DNA of 64,000 nucleotides from Plantactinospora mayteni (GTDB taxonomy: Bacteria > Actinomycetota > Actinomycetes > Mycobacteriales > Micromonosporaceae), in NCBI RefSeq assembly GCF_016862935.1, contig NZ_BONX01000034.1:62001-126000 (forward strand). Reading direction: 5' to 3'. Below, piece by piece: positions 6,323-15,041 of this stretch (within the stretch, counting starts at the first letter, position 1; each line of letters opens with the position of its first letter). Made by a program: the position numbers and the translations under genes. The notes under the pieces are model-generated. The model was not told the DNA's origin. It did not search any database and worked only from the letters and a program-made list of their open reading frames with translations.

Positions 6323-8821
6323 TCAGAGCTGGCCGACCTCGGTTACTCGGAGCACGGCCGTGCCTGCCGCGTCGGAGGCGGCGAGGTCGACCTCCGCGCT
6401 GATCCCCCAGTCGTGGTCGCCGTCCGGGTCGTCGAAGATCTGCCGGACCGTCCAGCGGTCCCGGCCCTGCTCGATCATCAGCAGCGCGGGCCCGCGCGCC
6501 GCCGGCCCGGTGCCGATCTCGTCGTACGCCTCGAAGTACGGCTCCAGCGCGTCGGCCCAGGCGTCGGTGTCCCAGCCGTCCTCGGCGTCGAGTGCGGCCA
6601 GCTCGTCCCAGCGGCGCAGGGCGACCAGCTCCACCCGGCGGAACAGCGCGTTGCGGACCAGTACCCGGAACGCCCGCACGTTGCCGGTGACCGCCGGCGG
6701 CTTCTCGTCCACCACCACGGCGGTCGGGTCGGCCGGGTTGCGCAGCCGCTCCCACTCGTCGATCAGGCTGGAGTCGACCTGCCGGACCAGCTCGCCGAGC
6801 CACTCGATCAGGTCGATCAGTTCCTCGGTCTTGGCGTCCTCGGGCACGCTCTGCCGCAGCGCCTTGTACGCGTCCGCCAGGTAGCGCAGCACCAGCCCTT
6901 CGGAGCGGGACAGGCCGTAGAAGCTGACGTACTCGACGAAGGTCATCGCCCGCTCGTACATGTCCCGGACCACCGACTTCGGCCGCAGCTCGTAGTCGGC
7001 CACCCAGGGGTGCCCCCGCCGGTACATCTCGTAGGCGGCGTCCAGCAGCTCGACGAGCGGCTTCGGGTGGGTCACCTCGTCGAGCAGTTCGAGCCGGGCC
7101 TCGTACTCGATGCCGTCGGCCTTCATCGCGGCGACCGCCTCGCCACGGGCCTTGAACTGCTGCGCCGAGAGCACCTGCCGTGGGTTGTCCAGTGTGGACT
7201 CGATCACCGACAGCACGTCCAGGGCGTAGGTCGGGGACGCCGCGTCCAGCAGCTCCATCGCGGCCAGCGCGAACGGCGAGAGCGGCTGGTTGAGCGCGAA
7301 GTCGAGCTGGAGGTCGACGGTGAGGCGTACCAGTCGGCCGGTCTCGTCCGGCTCGGCGAGCCGCTCGACCACGCCGCCGGCCAGCAGCGCCCGGTAGATG
7401 GCGATGGCCCGGCGGATGTGCTTGCGCCGCGCCGCGCCGTCCTCGTGGTTGTCCGTCAGCAGGTGCCGCATCGCGGCGAACGCGTCGCCGGGCCGGCTGA
7501 TCACGTTGAGCAGCATCGCGTGGCTGACCTGGAAGCTCGACGTCAGCGGCTCCGGCTCGGCCTCGACCAGCCGCTCGAAGGTGGGCCGGCCCCACCCGAT
7601 CGACCCCTCCGGCGGCTTCTTCCGGACCACCTTGCGGCGCTTCTTCGGGTCGTCGCCCGCCTTGGCCAGCGCCTTCTCGTTCTCGATCACGTGCTCCGGC
7701 GCCTGCACCACCACCGTGCCCATGGTGTCGAAGCCGGCCCGCCCGGCCCGGCCGGCGATCTGGTGGAACTCGCGCGCCTTGAGCAGCCGGGTCCTGACCC
7801 CGTCGTACTTCGACAGGCCGGTGAACAGGACGGTGCGGATCGGCACGTTGATCCCGACCCCGAGGGTGTCGGTACCGCAGATGACCTTGAGCAGCCCGGC
7901 CTGGGCCAGGGTTTCCACCAGCCGCCGGTACTTCGGCAGCATCCCCGCGTGGTGCACCCCGATGCCGTGCCGGACCAGCCGCGACAGCGTACGCCCGAAG
8001 CCGGCGGTGAACCGGAAGTTGCCGATCGCCTCGGCGATCATGTCCTTCTCGGCCCGGGTGGCGACGTTGACGCTCGTCAGCGCCTGGGCGCGTTCGAGGG
8101 CGGCAGCCTGGGTGAAGTGCACCACGTAGACCGGCGCCTGCCGGGTCGAGAGCAGCTCCTCCAGGGTCTCGTGCAGCGGCGTCATCGCGTACGAGAACAT
8201 CAGCGGCACCGGCCGCTCGGCGTTCCGGACCAGCGCGGTCGGCCGCCCGGTACGCCGGGTCAGGTCGTCGACGAACCGGGTGACGTCGCCCAGCGTGGCG
8301 GACATCAGCACGAACTGCGCCTGGGGCAGCTCGATCAGCGGTACCTGCCAGGCCCAGCCCCGGTCCGGCTCGGCGTAGAAGTGGAACTCGTCCATGATCA
8401 CCATGCCGACGTCGGCCCGCTCGCCGTCCCGCAGCGCGATGTTGGCGAGGATCTCCGCCGTACAGCAGATGATCGGCGCGTCCTCGTTGACGCTGGCGTC
8501 GCCGGTCAGCATCCCGACGTTCTCGGCACCGAAGATCTCGCAGAGCGCGAAGAACTTCTCCGAGACCAGCGCCTTGATCGGCGCGGTGTAGAAACTGACC
8601 CGGTCGTCGGCCAGGGCCGCGAAGTGGGCACCCGTGGCGACCAGGCTCTTGCCGGAGCCGGTCGGGGTGCTCAGGATCAGGTTCGCCCCGGAGACGATCT
8701 CGATCAGCGCCTCCTCCTGGTGCGGATAGAGGCTCAGACCACGCTCCTGCGCCCAACCGGCGAACGTGTCGAAGAGGGCGTCGGGGTCGGCGCTGCCCGG
8801 CAGCTGGTCGGTGAGCGTCAT
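6323..8821 (-). CDS. DEAD/DEAH-box (Ski2-like) helicase with DUF3516
   Basis: The 832-residue superfamily 2 helicase has motif I (STPTGSGKS, about residues 45-53), motif II in the DEFHFY form, motif III (LMSATLGD) and motif VI (QIAGRAGRAGFD). The C-terminal 400 residues match the DUF3516 extension of actinobacterial Ski2-like helicases, probably acting on RNA. The ATG at 8821 (MTLTDQLPGS) is preferred because family similarity begins there; an upstream in-frame ATG (8860) would add 13 residues. It lies between the IMPase-like gene and trmB, all on the minus strand. Confidence 0.93.
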   Translation of the reverse strand: MTLTDQLPGSADPDALFDTFAGWAQERGLSLYPHQEEALIEIVSGANLILSTPTGSGKSLVATGAHFAALADDRVSFYTAPIKALVSEKFFALCEIFGAENVGMLTGDASVNEDAPIICCTAEILANIALRDGERADVGMVIMDEFHFYAEPDRGWAWQVPLIELPQAQFVLMSATLGDVTRFVDDLTRRTGRPTALVRNAERPVPLMFSYAMTPLHETLEELLSTRQAPVYVVHFTQAAALERAQALTSVNVATRAEKDMIAEAIGNFRFTAGFGRTLSRLVRHGIGVHHAGMLPKYRRLVETLAQAGLLKVICGTDTLGVGINVPIRTVLFTGLSKYDGVRTRLLKAREFHQIAGRAGRAGFDTMGTVVVQAPEHVIENEKALAKAGDDPKKRRKVVRKKPPEGSIGWGRPTFERLVEAEPEPLTSSFQVSHAMLLNVISRPGDAFAAMRHLLTDNHEDGAARRKHIRRAIAIYRALLAGGVVERLAEPDETGRLVRLTVDLQLDFALNQPLSPFALAAMELLDAASPTYALDVLSVIESTLDNPRQVLSAQQFKARGEAVAAMKADGIEYEARLELLDEVTHPKPLVELLDAAYEMYRRGHPWVADYELRPKSVVRDMYERAMTFVEYVSFYGLSRSEGLVLRYLADAYKALRQSVPEDAKTEELIDLIEWLGELVRQVDSSLIDEWERLRNPADPTAVVVDEKPPAVTGNVRAFRVLVRNALFRRVELVALRRWDELAALDAEDGWDTDAWADALEPYFEAYDEIGTGPAARGPALLMIEQGRDRWTVRQIFDDPDGDHDWGISAEVDLAASDAAGTAVLRVTEVGQL

Positions 8822-8945
8822 AGCCGGTCCATGGTGCCTGGCCCGGCTCGGCAACGCCAATCCGGTCCGGTCCGGACGATCTCGCCGTCCTCGATCCGGT
8901 GCCTCGCTCTGGTGCCTCGCTCTGGTGCCTCGGCCGTCGGCGTGC

Positions 8946-9875
8946 TCAGCGGCGCCGGAAGATCAGGTCGCGGATCGGGCGGCCAGCGGCCGTACCGCGC
9001 CGCTCGAACTTCGTCACCGGCCGGTGCGCCGGGCGGGGGGCGAAGCCGGGAAACAGGTTCACCAGCTCCGGGTCGGCGGTCAGGGTGTCGCGCATGCTCT
9101 CGGCGTACTCCGGCCAGTCGGTCGCGCAGTGCAGGGTGCCGCCGGGGACCAGCCGGGAGCGGAGCAGCGCGACGTGCGCCGGCTGGATCAGCCGGCGCTT
9201 GTGGTGCCGCGGCTTCGGCCAGGGGTCGGGAAAGAAGACGTGTACGGCGTCGAGCCGGTCCGGCGGCAGCAGGTGCCGGACGAGGTCGAGCGCGTCGCCC
9301 TGGGCGATCCGGACATTGGTCAGCCCCTGCCGCTCGGTGAGGGCGAGCAGGTTGGCGATGCCCGGGGTGTGCACCTCGACGGCGAGGTAGTCCCGACCCG
9401 GGTCGGCGGCGGCCATCGCCACGGTCGCGTCGCCCATCCCGGAACCGATCTCCAGCACCACCGGCGCCGTACGCCCGAACAGCTCGACCAGGTCCAGCCG
9501 CCCGGCGTCGGGCCGGTCGCTCTCGGGTCCCTCGGGAGTCGGGACGGTCAGTCCGTAGCTGGCCCAGAGCCGCTCCAGCGCGTCCAGGTGCCGCCCGCTG
9601 AGCCGCCCCCGACGCGGGTGGAAGGTGCGGATCCGCGCCACCCGCCCCGACGGCACCCGGCTCGACGCCCCTCGCTCCGACGCCACCTGCCCCGGCACGC
9701 CCCAGCGTGACACCACTCGCTCCGACGGCACCTGCGCCGACGGGTCCCGGCTCGACGCCCCTCGCTCCGACGGCGCCCGGGTCGGCACCTCGGCGGGCGC
9801 GGGCTGCCGGAGCGCTGGTGCGGGCTGCCGGGCCGGCGTGGGTGCGGGGGTCTGGTCCTGGCTGGCGAGGGTCAC
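8946..9875 (-). CDS. trmB: tRNA (guanine-N7-)-methyltransferase
   Basis: The catalytic domain starts near RIRTFHPRRGR (about residue 82) and contains the SAM-binding motif VLEIGSGMGDATVAMA, the family signature FPDPWPKPRHHKRR and the C-terminal GGTLHCATDWPEYA. It methylates G46 of tRNAs at N7. The frame carries an 80-residue N-terminal extension rich in Ser/Arg/Pro/Ala that other TrmB proteins lack; it includes a 90-bp-period repeat (SERGASSR twice). No well-placed start exists just before the conserved domain, so the 9875 start is kept with reservation. Confidence 0.93.
   Translation of the reverse strand: MTLASQDQTPAPTPARQPAPALRQPAPAEVPTRAPSERGASSRDPSAQVPSERVVSRWGVPGQVASERGASSRVPSGRVARIRTFHPRRGRLSGRHLDALERLWASYGLTVPTPEGPESDRPDAGRLDLVELFGRTAPVVLEIGSGMGDATVAMAAADPGRDYLAVEVHTPGIANLLALTERQGLTNVRIAQGDALDLVRHLLPPDRLDAVHVFFPDPWPKPRHHKRRLIQPAHVALLRSRLVPGGTLHCATDWPEYAESMRDTLTADPELVNLFPGFAPRPAHRPVTKFERRGTAAGRPIRDLIFRRR
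9656..9772. repeat. 27-bp direct repeat, period 90, in trmB
   Basis: CCCGGCTCGACGCCCCTCGC plus seven bases occurs at 9656-9682 and again at 9746-9772. On the minus strand both copies read SERGASSR, exactly 30 codons apart, inside the unusual N-terminal extension of TrmB. Confidence 0.85.
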
Positions 9876-10033
9876 GGGAAAGCCAGCCTACGCGATCGAA
9901 CCGGCCGGCCGCGGAGCTATCCGATAACGCCCGACCGGGTGTGCCCGGCGTCGGCAGATGAGAGGATTTCCGCATACGGCAGGCCCCGGGCCCCGCGCGC
10001 CCGGCCCTGTCCGAGGTGCCGGGAGGGGGACCA

Positions 10034-10537
10034 GTGGCAACGCGTCGACGCATCGCGATCCTCTGCGGTGTCCCGTTCGCCCTGCTCCTGGCCGTGCCCG
10101 CCCCGGCCCGCGCCGCCGACGTCTTCGTGCAGGTCAATCCGAGCACCGTCGAGGCCGGCTTCATGGTCGGCATCAAGGCCAGTTGCCGGACCAACACCCA
10201 GCCCGCCACGGTCGAGTCGCCGGCCTTCGGCACCGTGACCGTGCAGCCGCAGGCCGGATTCCTCACCGCGGTCGCCACCGTGCCGGAGACGACCCGGGCG
10301 GACACCTACCGGGTCCGGCTGAGCTGCCCGGACGGCGGGACCGGCACCACCCGGCTGATGGTGGTGGGCGCCACCCGGCCGCAACGGGGCCCGGCGACCG
10401 GCTTCGGCGGCAGCGCCGCGGACGACCCGGGCGGACTGCTGGTGGCCGCCGGGCTGGCCAGCACCGTACTCGGCGCCGCGCTGGGGCTGCTCGCCATCCG
10501 CCGCCGGGCCCGGTCGACCTCCCCGCGCCGGACCTGA
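10034..10537 (+). CDS. Secreted protein with C-terminal membrane anchor, sortase neighbour
   Basis: From the GTG at 10034 (preceded by GGGAGGGGG) this 167-residue protein has a signal peptide (RRRIAILCGVPFALLLAVPAPARA, then DVFVQVN), an Ig-like beta domain with two cysteines (KASC, RLSC) and a C-terminal hydrophobic helix (GLLVAAGLASTVLGAALGLL) followed by IRRRARS. The helix plus basic tail resembles a cell-wall sorting signal, but I see no LPxTG-like pentapeptide before it. It probably stays membrane-anchored. It lies 20 bp upstream of a sortase gene and is probably co-transcribed with it. Confidence 0.8.
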   Translation: MATRRRIAILCGVPFALLLAVPAPARAADVFVQVNPSTVEAGFMVGIKASCRTNTQPATVESPAFGTVTVQPQAGFLTAVATVPETTRADTYRVRLSCPDGGTGTTRLMVVGATRPQRGPATGFGGSAADDPGGLLVAAGLASTVLGAALGLLAIRRRARSTSPRRT

Positions 10538-10557
10538 CCGGGAGGAGTCTCGCCCCG

Positions 10558-11268
10558 ATGGCCCGTACCTCCACCGGCCGGCGCCCCTGGATCGGCGGCC
10601 GGCAGCCGGCGGCACACCTGCGGCATCCGGCGGCCCGCTCCGGCGGCAGCCGCCCCCGGCGGAACCTGATCGGGCCGCTGGCGATCGTCCTGGTACTCGT
10701 CGGGATCTTCGCCACCGGCGCCGGGCTGGGCCAGTCGGCGGGCGGGCCGTGGCGCTGGCTGAGCGGCGGCAGCAAGGAGCCGCCCCGGGACTTCCCGGTG
10801 CTCGCGCCGAGCCGACCGGTGAAACTGGCGGTCCCGTCGATCGGGGTAGGCGCCCCGGTACACCGGGTCGGGCTCGCCGACGACGGTTCGATCGCCGTAC
10901 CCGCGCTGGAGAAGCACAACGAGGTCGGCTGGTACGACCGCGGCCCGACCCCCGGCCAGTTCGGGCCGGCGATCATCGTCGGGCACGCGGACACCCGTAC
11001 CGGGCCGTCGGTCTTCCACGATCTGGTGAAGCTCCGGCCGGGTGCCCGGATCGAGGTGACCCGGCAGGACCGGTCGGTGGCGATCTTCGAGGTCAACTCG
11101 GTCGAGCACTTCGACAAGAACGGGTTGCCCGCCGAGCGGGTGTACGGCGACTTCCGCCGCCCCTGGCTCCGCCTGATCACCTGCGGCGGACGCTGGGTCG
11201 GCGGCGGTACGGGCTACTCCGACAACATCGTCGCCTTCGCCTCGCTGGTCGACTCCCGGAAGCCCTGA
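10558..11268 (+). CDS. Class F sortase
   Basis: The 236-residue protein has one N-terminal transmembrane helix (about residues 38-58, LIGPLAIVLVLVGIFATGAGL) and an extracellular sortase domain. The catalytic histidine is in IIVGHADTRTGPSVF, the cysteine in LRLITCGG, and a conserved Arg follows near the C-terminus. The short domain and TCGG motif match class F sortases of actinobacteria, whose substrates are mostly unknown. The ATG at 10558 has a GGGAGGAG ribosome-binding site. The adjacent anchored protein is the obvious candidate partner. Confidence 0.9.
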   Translation: MARTSTGRRPWIGGRQPAAHLRHPAARSGGSRPRRNLIGPLAIVLVLVGIFATGAGLGQSAGGPWRWLSGGSKEPPRDFPVLAPSRPVKLAVPSIGVGAPVHRVGLADDGSIAVPALEKHNEVGWYDRGPTPGQFGPAIIVGHADTRTGPSVFHDLVKLRPGARIEVTRQDRSVAIFEVNSVEHFDKNGLPAERVYGDFRRPWLRLITCGGRWVGGGTGYSDNIVAFASLVDSRKP

Positions 11269-11277
11269 TCCCCTGAC

Positions 11278-11293
11278 ACCGCCGGGTGGCGGT
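11278..11293 (+). terminator. Candidate hairpin terminator after the sortase gene
   Basis: ACCGCC-GGGT-GGCGGT is a perfect 6-bp stem with a 4-base loop, 9 bases after the sortase stop. There is no T-run, as is common for actinomycete terminators. Confidence 0.5.
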
Positions 11294-11341
11294 TCCTGGA
11301 AGGGGCCCGGGACGGAACGGGGCAGGCGCGGGCGGCCGAGG

Positions 11342-11680
11342 TTACGGTGCGGTCGGGGTGGCCTGCTGGACCACCTCGAACTCCAGCAGCGTGGCGCCGG
11401 TGGCGACCGGTCGCGGCTGCTCCCCGCCCGACCCGCCGTCAGCGGGCCCGCGCGCGTGCGCCTCCCGGGCCGGCCCGGAAGCCCAGGCGTCGTACGCCTC
11501 CTGGCTCTCCCACTTCGTGTAGACGAAGTAGCGGCTCTCCCCGGCCACCGGCCGGAGCAGTTCGAAGCCGAGGAACCCCGGAGAGCCCTCGACCGCGCCC
11601 TGCCGAGCCGCGAACCGCCGCTCCAGCTCGGCACCCGCCCCCGGCGGAACCTCGATCGCGTTGATCTTCACCACTGCCAT
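11342..11680 (-). CDS. ABM-fold, IsdG/MhuD-like monooxygenase
   Basis: A 112-residue dimeric alpha-beta barrel protein. MAVVKINAIEVPPGAGAELE at the start and YFVYTKWESQEAYDAWASG in the middle are typical of the haem-degrading IsdG/MhuD group: the Asn near the N-terminus and the Trp in the KWES motif align with catalytic residues of that group. A likely role is haem turnover or iron release, but many family members have other quinone or unknown substrates. It is a single gene, convergent with the sortase operon. Confidence 0.85.
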   Translation of the reverse strand: MAVVKINAIEVPPGAGAELERRFAARQGAVEGSPGFLGFELLRPVAGESRYFVYTKWESQEAYDAWASGPAREAHARGPADGGSGGEQPRPVATGATLLEFEVVQQATPTAP

Positions 11681-11835
11681 GGCCCCACCCTAACCTCGCC
11701 CATCCGCCCGCCCGACGGGAAGCCGCGTGTCGAGCCGGCGGGGGCTCTCTCCGGGAACGAGTGGCCTCGGCCCGCGTGGAAGCCACTCCTTCCCGGAACG
11801 AGCGCGATCTCGCGGGAAGAGGCGCGATGTTGCGC

Positions 11836-12627
11836 TCAGGCGTCGACGGAGGGCGGGGTGGTGTCCACCACGATCGGGGCGTGGTCGGAGGGGGCTTTGC
11901 CCTTGCGGGCTTCGCGGTCGACGTAGGCGGAGGTGACGCGGTCGGCGAACGACTCGGTCGCGTACACCAGGTCGATCCGCATGCCCTTGTTCTGGTGGAA
12001 CATCCCGGCCCGGTAGTCCCAGTAGGTGAACGGGTGTGGACCCTTCATCGGCGTCGGCACCACGTCGGTCAGCCCGAGCGCACGCAGGTCGGCCAGGGCC
12101 TGCCGTTCCGCCGGAGTCACGTGCGTCGAGTCGACGAAGAGGGTCGGGTCCCAGACGTCGGCGTCGGTCGGCGCCACGTTGTAGTCACCGCAGACCACCA
12201 GCGGCAGCCCGGTCCGCAGTTCGGCGGCGAACGCGTCGCGCAGCACCGCGAACCAGGCGAGCTTGTATTCGTAGTGCGGCGAGTCCGGGGTACGCCCGTT
12301 CGGCACGTAGATCGACCAGACCCGGAGCCCGGCGCAGGTCGCGGAGATCGCCCGTGCCTCCGGCTCCGGGAACCCGGGCTCGTCGGCGAACCCGACCGCG
12401 ACGTCGGCCAGGCCGACCCGGGACAGGATCGCCACCCCGTTCCACCGCCCGTCGCTGTGGCTGGCCACCTCGTAGCCCAGCTCGCCGACCTCGTCGGCCG
12501 GGAACGACCCGTCCGGGCACTTCGTCTCCTGTAGGCAGACCACGTCCGGCTCCGTACCGGCGAGCCAGTCCAGCAGCCGGGGGAGGCGGGCCTTCACCGA
12601 GTTGACGTTCCAGGTCGCCAGGCGCAT
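11836..12627 (-). CDS. xthA: Exodeoxyribonuclease III
   Basis: The 264-residue protein starts MRLATWNVNSVKARLPRLLD, the standard N-terminus of the ExoIII/AP-endonuclease family. It also has CLQETKCPDG with the metal-binding Glu, VVCGDYNVAPTDADVWDP with catalytic Asp/Asn, and the C-terminal SDHAPIVVD. It acts on abasic sites in base-excision repair. The ATG at 12627 is chosen because the family N-terminus begins there; the frame stays open for 60 more low-complexity codons. Confidence 0.95.
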   Translation of the reverse strand: MRLATWNVNSVKARLPRLLDWLAGTEPDVVCLQETKCPDGSFPADEVGELGYEVASHSDGRWNGVAILSRVGLADVAVGFADEPGFPEPEARAISATCAGLRVWSIYVPNGRTPDSPHYEYKLAWFAVLRDAFAAELRTGLPLVVCGDYNVAPTDADVWDPTLFVDSTHVTPAERQALADLRALGLTDVVPTPMKGPHPFTYWDYRAGMFHQNKGMRIDLVYATESFADRVTSAYVDREARKGKAPSDHAPIVVDTTPPSVDA

Positions 12628-12661
12628 CTGCCCAGCCTGCCCGATCGGGGCGGGAAACGCA

Positions 12662-12700
12662 GGTACGCGACGCGCGGGTACGCGACGCGCGGGTACCCGC
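12662..12700. repeat. 15-bp tandem repeat upstream of xthA
   Basis: GGTACGCGACGCGCG is repeated twice exactly from about 12662, followed by a partial third copy (GGTACCCGCC). It lies between xthA and the PAC2 gene, just upstream of xthA. Confidence 0.7.
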
Positions 12701-12745
12701 CGCCGGGGCCCACCGCCGGCGGGACCCGGCAGCACGGTCCCGCCG

Positions 12746-13666
12746 TCAGGTGCCCGGGTTGTCCCCGGGCCGACCCTGCTCGGCGAGGAAGCGTTCCAGT
12801 TCCGCACCGAGTTCGTCGGCGGTGGGCAGCGGCCCGGTCTGGTTGGCGAGCAGGTTCGGCTCGCCCCGTCCCCGGGTGAAGGCGTCGTACTGCTCCTCCA
12901 GCGCCTGTACCAGCGAGGTCGCCTCGTCGGTCTGCGCCACCTGCCGGTCGATGTCGATCCGGACGGCCTCGGCGGCTTCCCGCAGCGATTCGGTGGGCAG
13001 CAGCAGGCCGGTGGCCCGGGAGACCGAGGTCAGCAGCAGTTCGGCCGCGCCCGGGTATTCGGTCTGGGCCACGTAGTGCGGCACGTGCACGGCGAAGCCG
13101 ACCGCGTCCCGGCCCTGCTCGCCGAGGCGGAACTCCAGCAGGTTGCCGGCGCTGCCGGGCACCTGGATGCGTTGCAGCCACGACTCGTAGCCGCTGATCA
13201 GCTCCGCTCGGGTGGCGTGCGCGGTCACCCCGATCGGCCGGGTGTGCGGCACCGCCATCGGGATCGCGTTCAGCCCGATCGTCACCCGTACGCCGAGCCG
13301 CCGGATCAGGCTGGTCAGGGCGGCGATGAACCGTTCCCACTGGAAGTCCGGCTCGGGGCCGGACAACAGCAGGAACGGGGTGTTCTCGTCGTCGCGCAGC
13401 AGGTGCAGTTCGAGCTTCGGCTGCTCGTAGTGCTCCCAGTGGTCCTCGACGAAGATCATCGTGGGTCGCCGGGAGCGGTAGTCGAGCAGTTGGTCGACGT
13501 CGAAGGTGGCGATTATCCGGGACTCGAGGGTCGACACCAGGTGTTCCCGGGCGAGCCGGGTCGCGTTTCCGGCGTCGACGAAGCCGGAAAGCGCCTGGAT
13601 CAGCACCGGCTGACCCAGCTCGGGCAGGTCGTCGGTGAGCTGGTAGAGCTCGTTCGGGTCGAGCAC
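12746..13666 (-). CDS. PAC2-family (proteasome assembly chaperone-like) protein
   Basis: The 306-residue protein has the PAC2 family features VLIQALSGFVDAGNATRLAREHL near the N-terminus, then TFDVDQLLDYRSRRPTMIF and LLLSGPEPDFQWERF. The fold resembles purine nucleoside phosphorylases. In actinobacteria the family is widespread and its role is not settled; association with the proteasome is inferred from the eukaryotic name-giver only. The C-terminus is acidic and helical. The gene is followed by xthA and lies 14 bp downstream of the adenosine deaminase gene, on the same strand. Confidence 0.9.
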   Translation of the reverse strand: MLDPNELYQLTDDLPELGQPVLIQALSGFVDAGNATRLAREHLVSTLESRIIATFDVDQLLDYRSRRPTMIFVEDHWEHYEQPKLELHLLRDDENTPFLLLSGPEPDFQWERFIAALTSLIRRLGVRVTIGLNAIPMAVPHTRPIGVTAHATRAELISGYESWLQRIQVPGSAGNLLEFRLGEQGRDAVGFAVHVPHYVAQTEYPGAAELLLTSVSRATGLLLPTESLREAAEAVRIDIDRQVAQTDEATSLVQALEEQYDAFTRGRGEPNLLANQTGPLPTADELGAELERFLAEQGRPGDNPGT

Positions 13667-13680
13667 CGGTCAGGACCTCC

Positions 13681-14748
13681 TCAGGGGGTACACCGGGACG
13701 CGCCTCTGGCGGGCGGCGCCCCGATGTAGCAAACGCTGCCGCTATCTTGGTCCATTCCACCGAACCACTCCGCGACCCCCGCCAGCATCGTCGTCCGGAC
13801 CTCCGGTGGGGCGGCGGACGCCTCGACCGACGACCGGGCCAGCGCGGCCAGTTCGGCGTCGGCGCAGTCGAGTACGTCCCGGGCCAGCACGTACTGGTCG
13901 AGCAGGTTCGTACCGAACAGCAGCGGATCGTCCGTGCCGAGCGCCACCGGAACGCCGGCGGTGAGCAGGGTGCGTAGCGGGGTGGCCGCCAGCCCGGTGG
14001 TGACACCGAACGGCGGATATGAGCTGGGACACACCTCCATCGCCACCGCCCGCTCGGCCAGCAGGTCGAGGGTGGCCGGGTCGACCGCCGCCGTCAGCCC
14101 GTGTCCGACCCGGTGCGCGCCGAGCAGCGTGACGCAGTCCCGGACGTGCCAGGCGGCCTCGTAGAACCCGCTGTGCGGCACGGCCAGTAGTCCGGCCTCG
14201 GTCGCCGTCCGCATCGCCGGGACGAAGTCGGCGATCCGGCCCCGGCGCTCGTCGTTGGAGAGCCCGAAGCCGACGACACCCTGCCCGGCGTACCGGGCGG
14301 CGAGCCGGGCGACCCGCTCCGCCCGGTCCGGCGGTCCGGCCCAACTGGCCGCCAGCACCACTCCGGTACGCCCACCGGCCGCCCCGGCGAGTATCGCCTC
14401 CACCACCGGCTCCAGCCCGCCCAGCCGGTCGGCGTACGTCGTCGGGTCGACCTGGATCTCCACCCAGCCGGCGCCGTCGGCGACGTTGTCGGCGGTCGCC
14501 TCGGCCACCACCCGGCCCAGGTCCTCGGCACTGCGCAGGGCCGCCCGGGCCAGGTCGTAGCGGGTCTGGAACGCGGCCCAGCCGGAGAGGGCGCCGGACG
14601 GGAGCGGCTCGGGCAGCGGCAGACCGTCCCGGTCCGCCAGCTCGGTCAGCGTCTCCGGGCGCATCGAGCCGGTGAGGTGCAGGTGCAGGTTGGTCTTGGG
14701 CAGCCGACGGAGGTCGCGGCGCGGGAGCGGGTCGGTGACCGGTGCCAT
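13681..14748 (-). CDS. add: Adenosine deaminase
   Basis: The 355-residue TIM-barrel hydrolase has the zinc motif NLHLHLTGSMRPETL (about residues 17-31), HRVGHGL with a metal-binding His, and GTDDP near the C-terminus with the catalytic Asp pair. It hydrolyses adenosine or deoxyadenosine to inosine, feeding the purine pool that the 30-43 kb locus can degrade. One deviation is CPSSYPPFGV where most Add proteins have CPxSN. The start MAPVTDPLPRRDL (14748) is preferred over an upstream ATG (14847) that adds proline-rich sequence. Confidence 0.9.
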   Translation of the reverse strand: MAPVTDPLPRRDLRRLPKTNLHLHLTGSMRPETLTELADRDGLPLPEPLPSGALSGWAAFQTRYDLARAALRSAEDLGRVVAEATADNVADGAGWVEIQVDPTTYADRLGGLEPVVEAILAGAAGGRTGVVLAASWAGPPDRAERVARLAARYAGQGVVGFGLSNDERRGRIADFVPAMRTATEAGLLAVPHSGFYEAAWHVRDCVTLLGAHRVGHGLTAAVDPATLDLLAERAVAMEVCPSSYPPFGVTTGLAATPLRTLLTAGVPVALGTDDPLLFGTNLLDQYVLARDVLDCADAELAALARSSVEASAAPPEVRTTMLAGVAEWFGGMDQDSGSVCYIGAPPARGASRCTP

Positions 14749-15041
14749 AGTCCACGGTCTCACGAGGTGGACCGGTCCGGGGAACGGGTGGGTGACCGGC
14801 CGGCTGGGCCCGACTCCACCGATCGGAGGAGGCGGTTGATGTTGCAAGGAGTGACGGCCGGTTGGAAGGTAGATGCCCGGCTGATGCGTGAAACGTGCTT
14901 TCCCCGGGATGCCGTGCTTGCCCGGGTTGGCCAGCGCTGCCCGCGCCTGTGGTCCGCTGACCGATTGCTCAGTCAGTAGATGTGGTAGAGCCCACCCGGT
15001 GACTCCCCGTAGTTGGCCGTCGGCCTGCCTAGCCTCGTCGG

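Noticed and set aside
5384-9340. Long plus-strand reading frame of 1318 codons
   Set aside because: It lies antisense to the IMPase-like, Ski2-helicase and trmB genes, has no start context or domain, and its length follows from high-GC codon bias.
14960-15010. tRNA-like stretch (CTCAGTCAGTAGATGTGGTAGAGC)
   Set aside because: It resembles a D-loop by eye, but no cloverleaf, anticodon arm or TTC-loop can be built around it.
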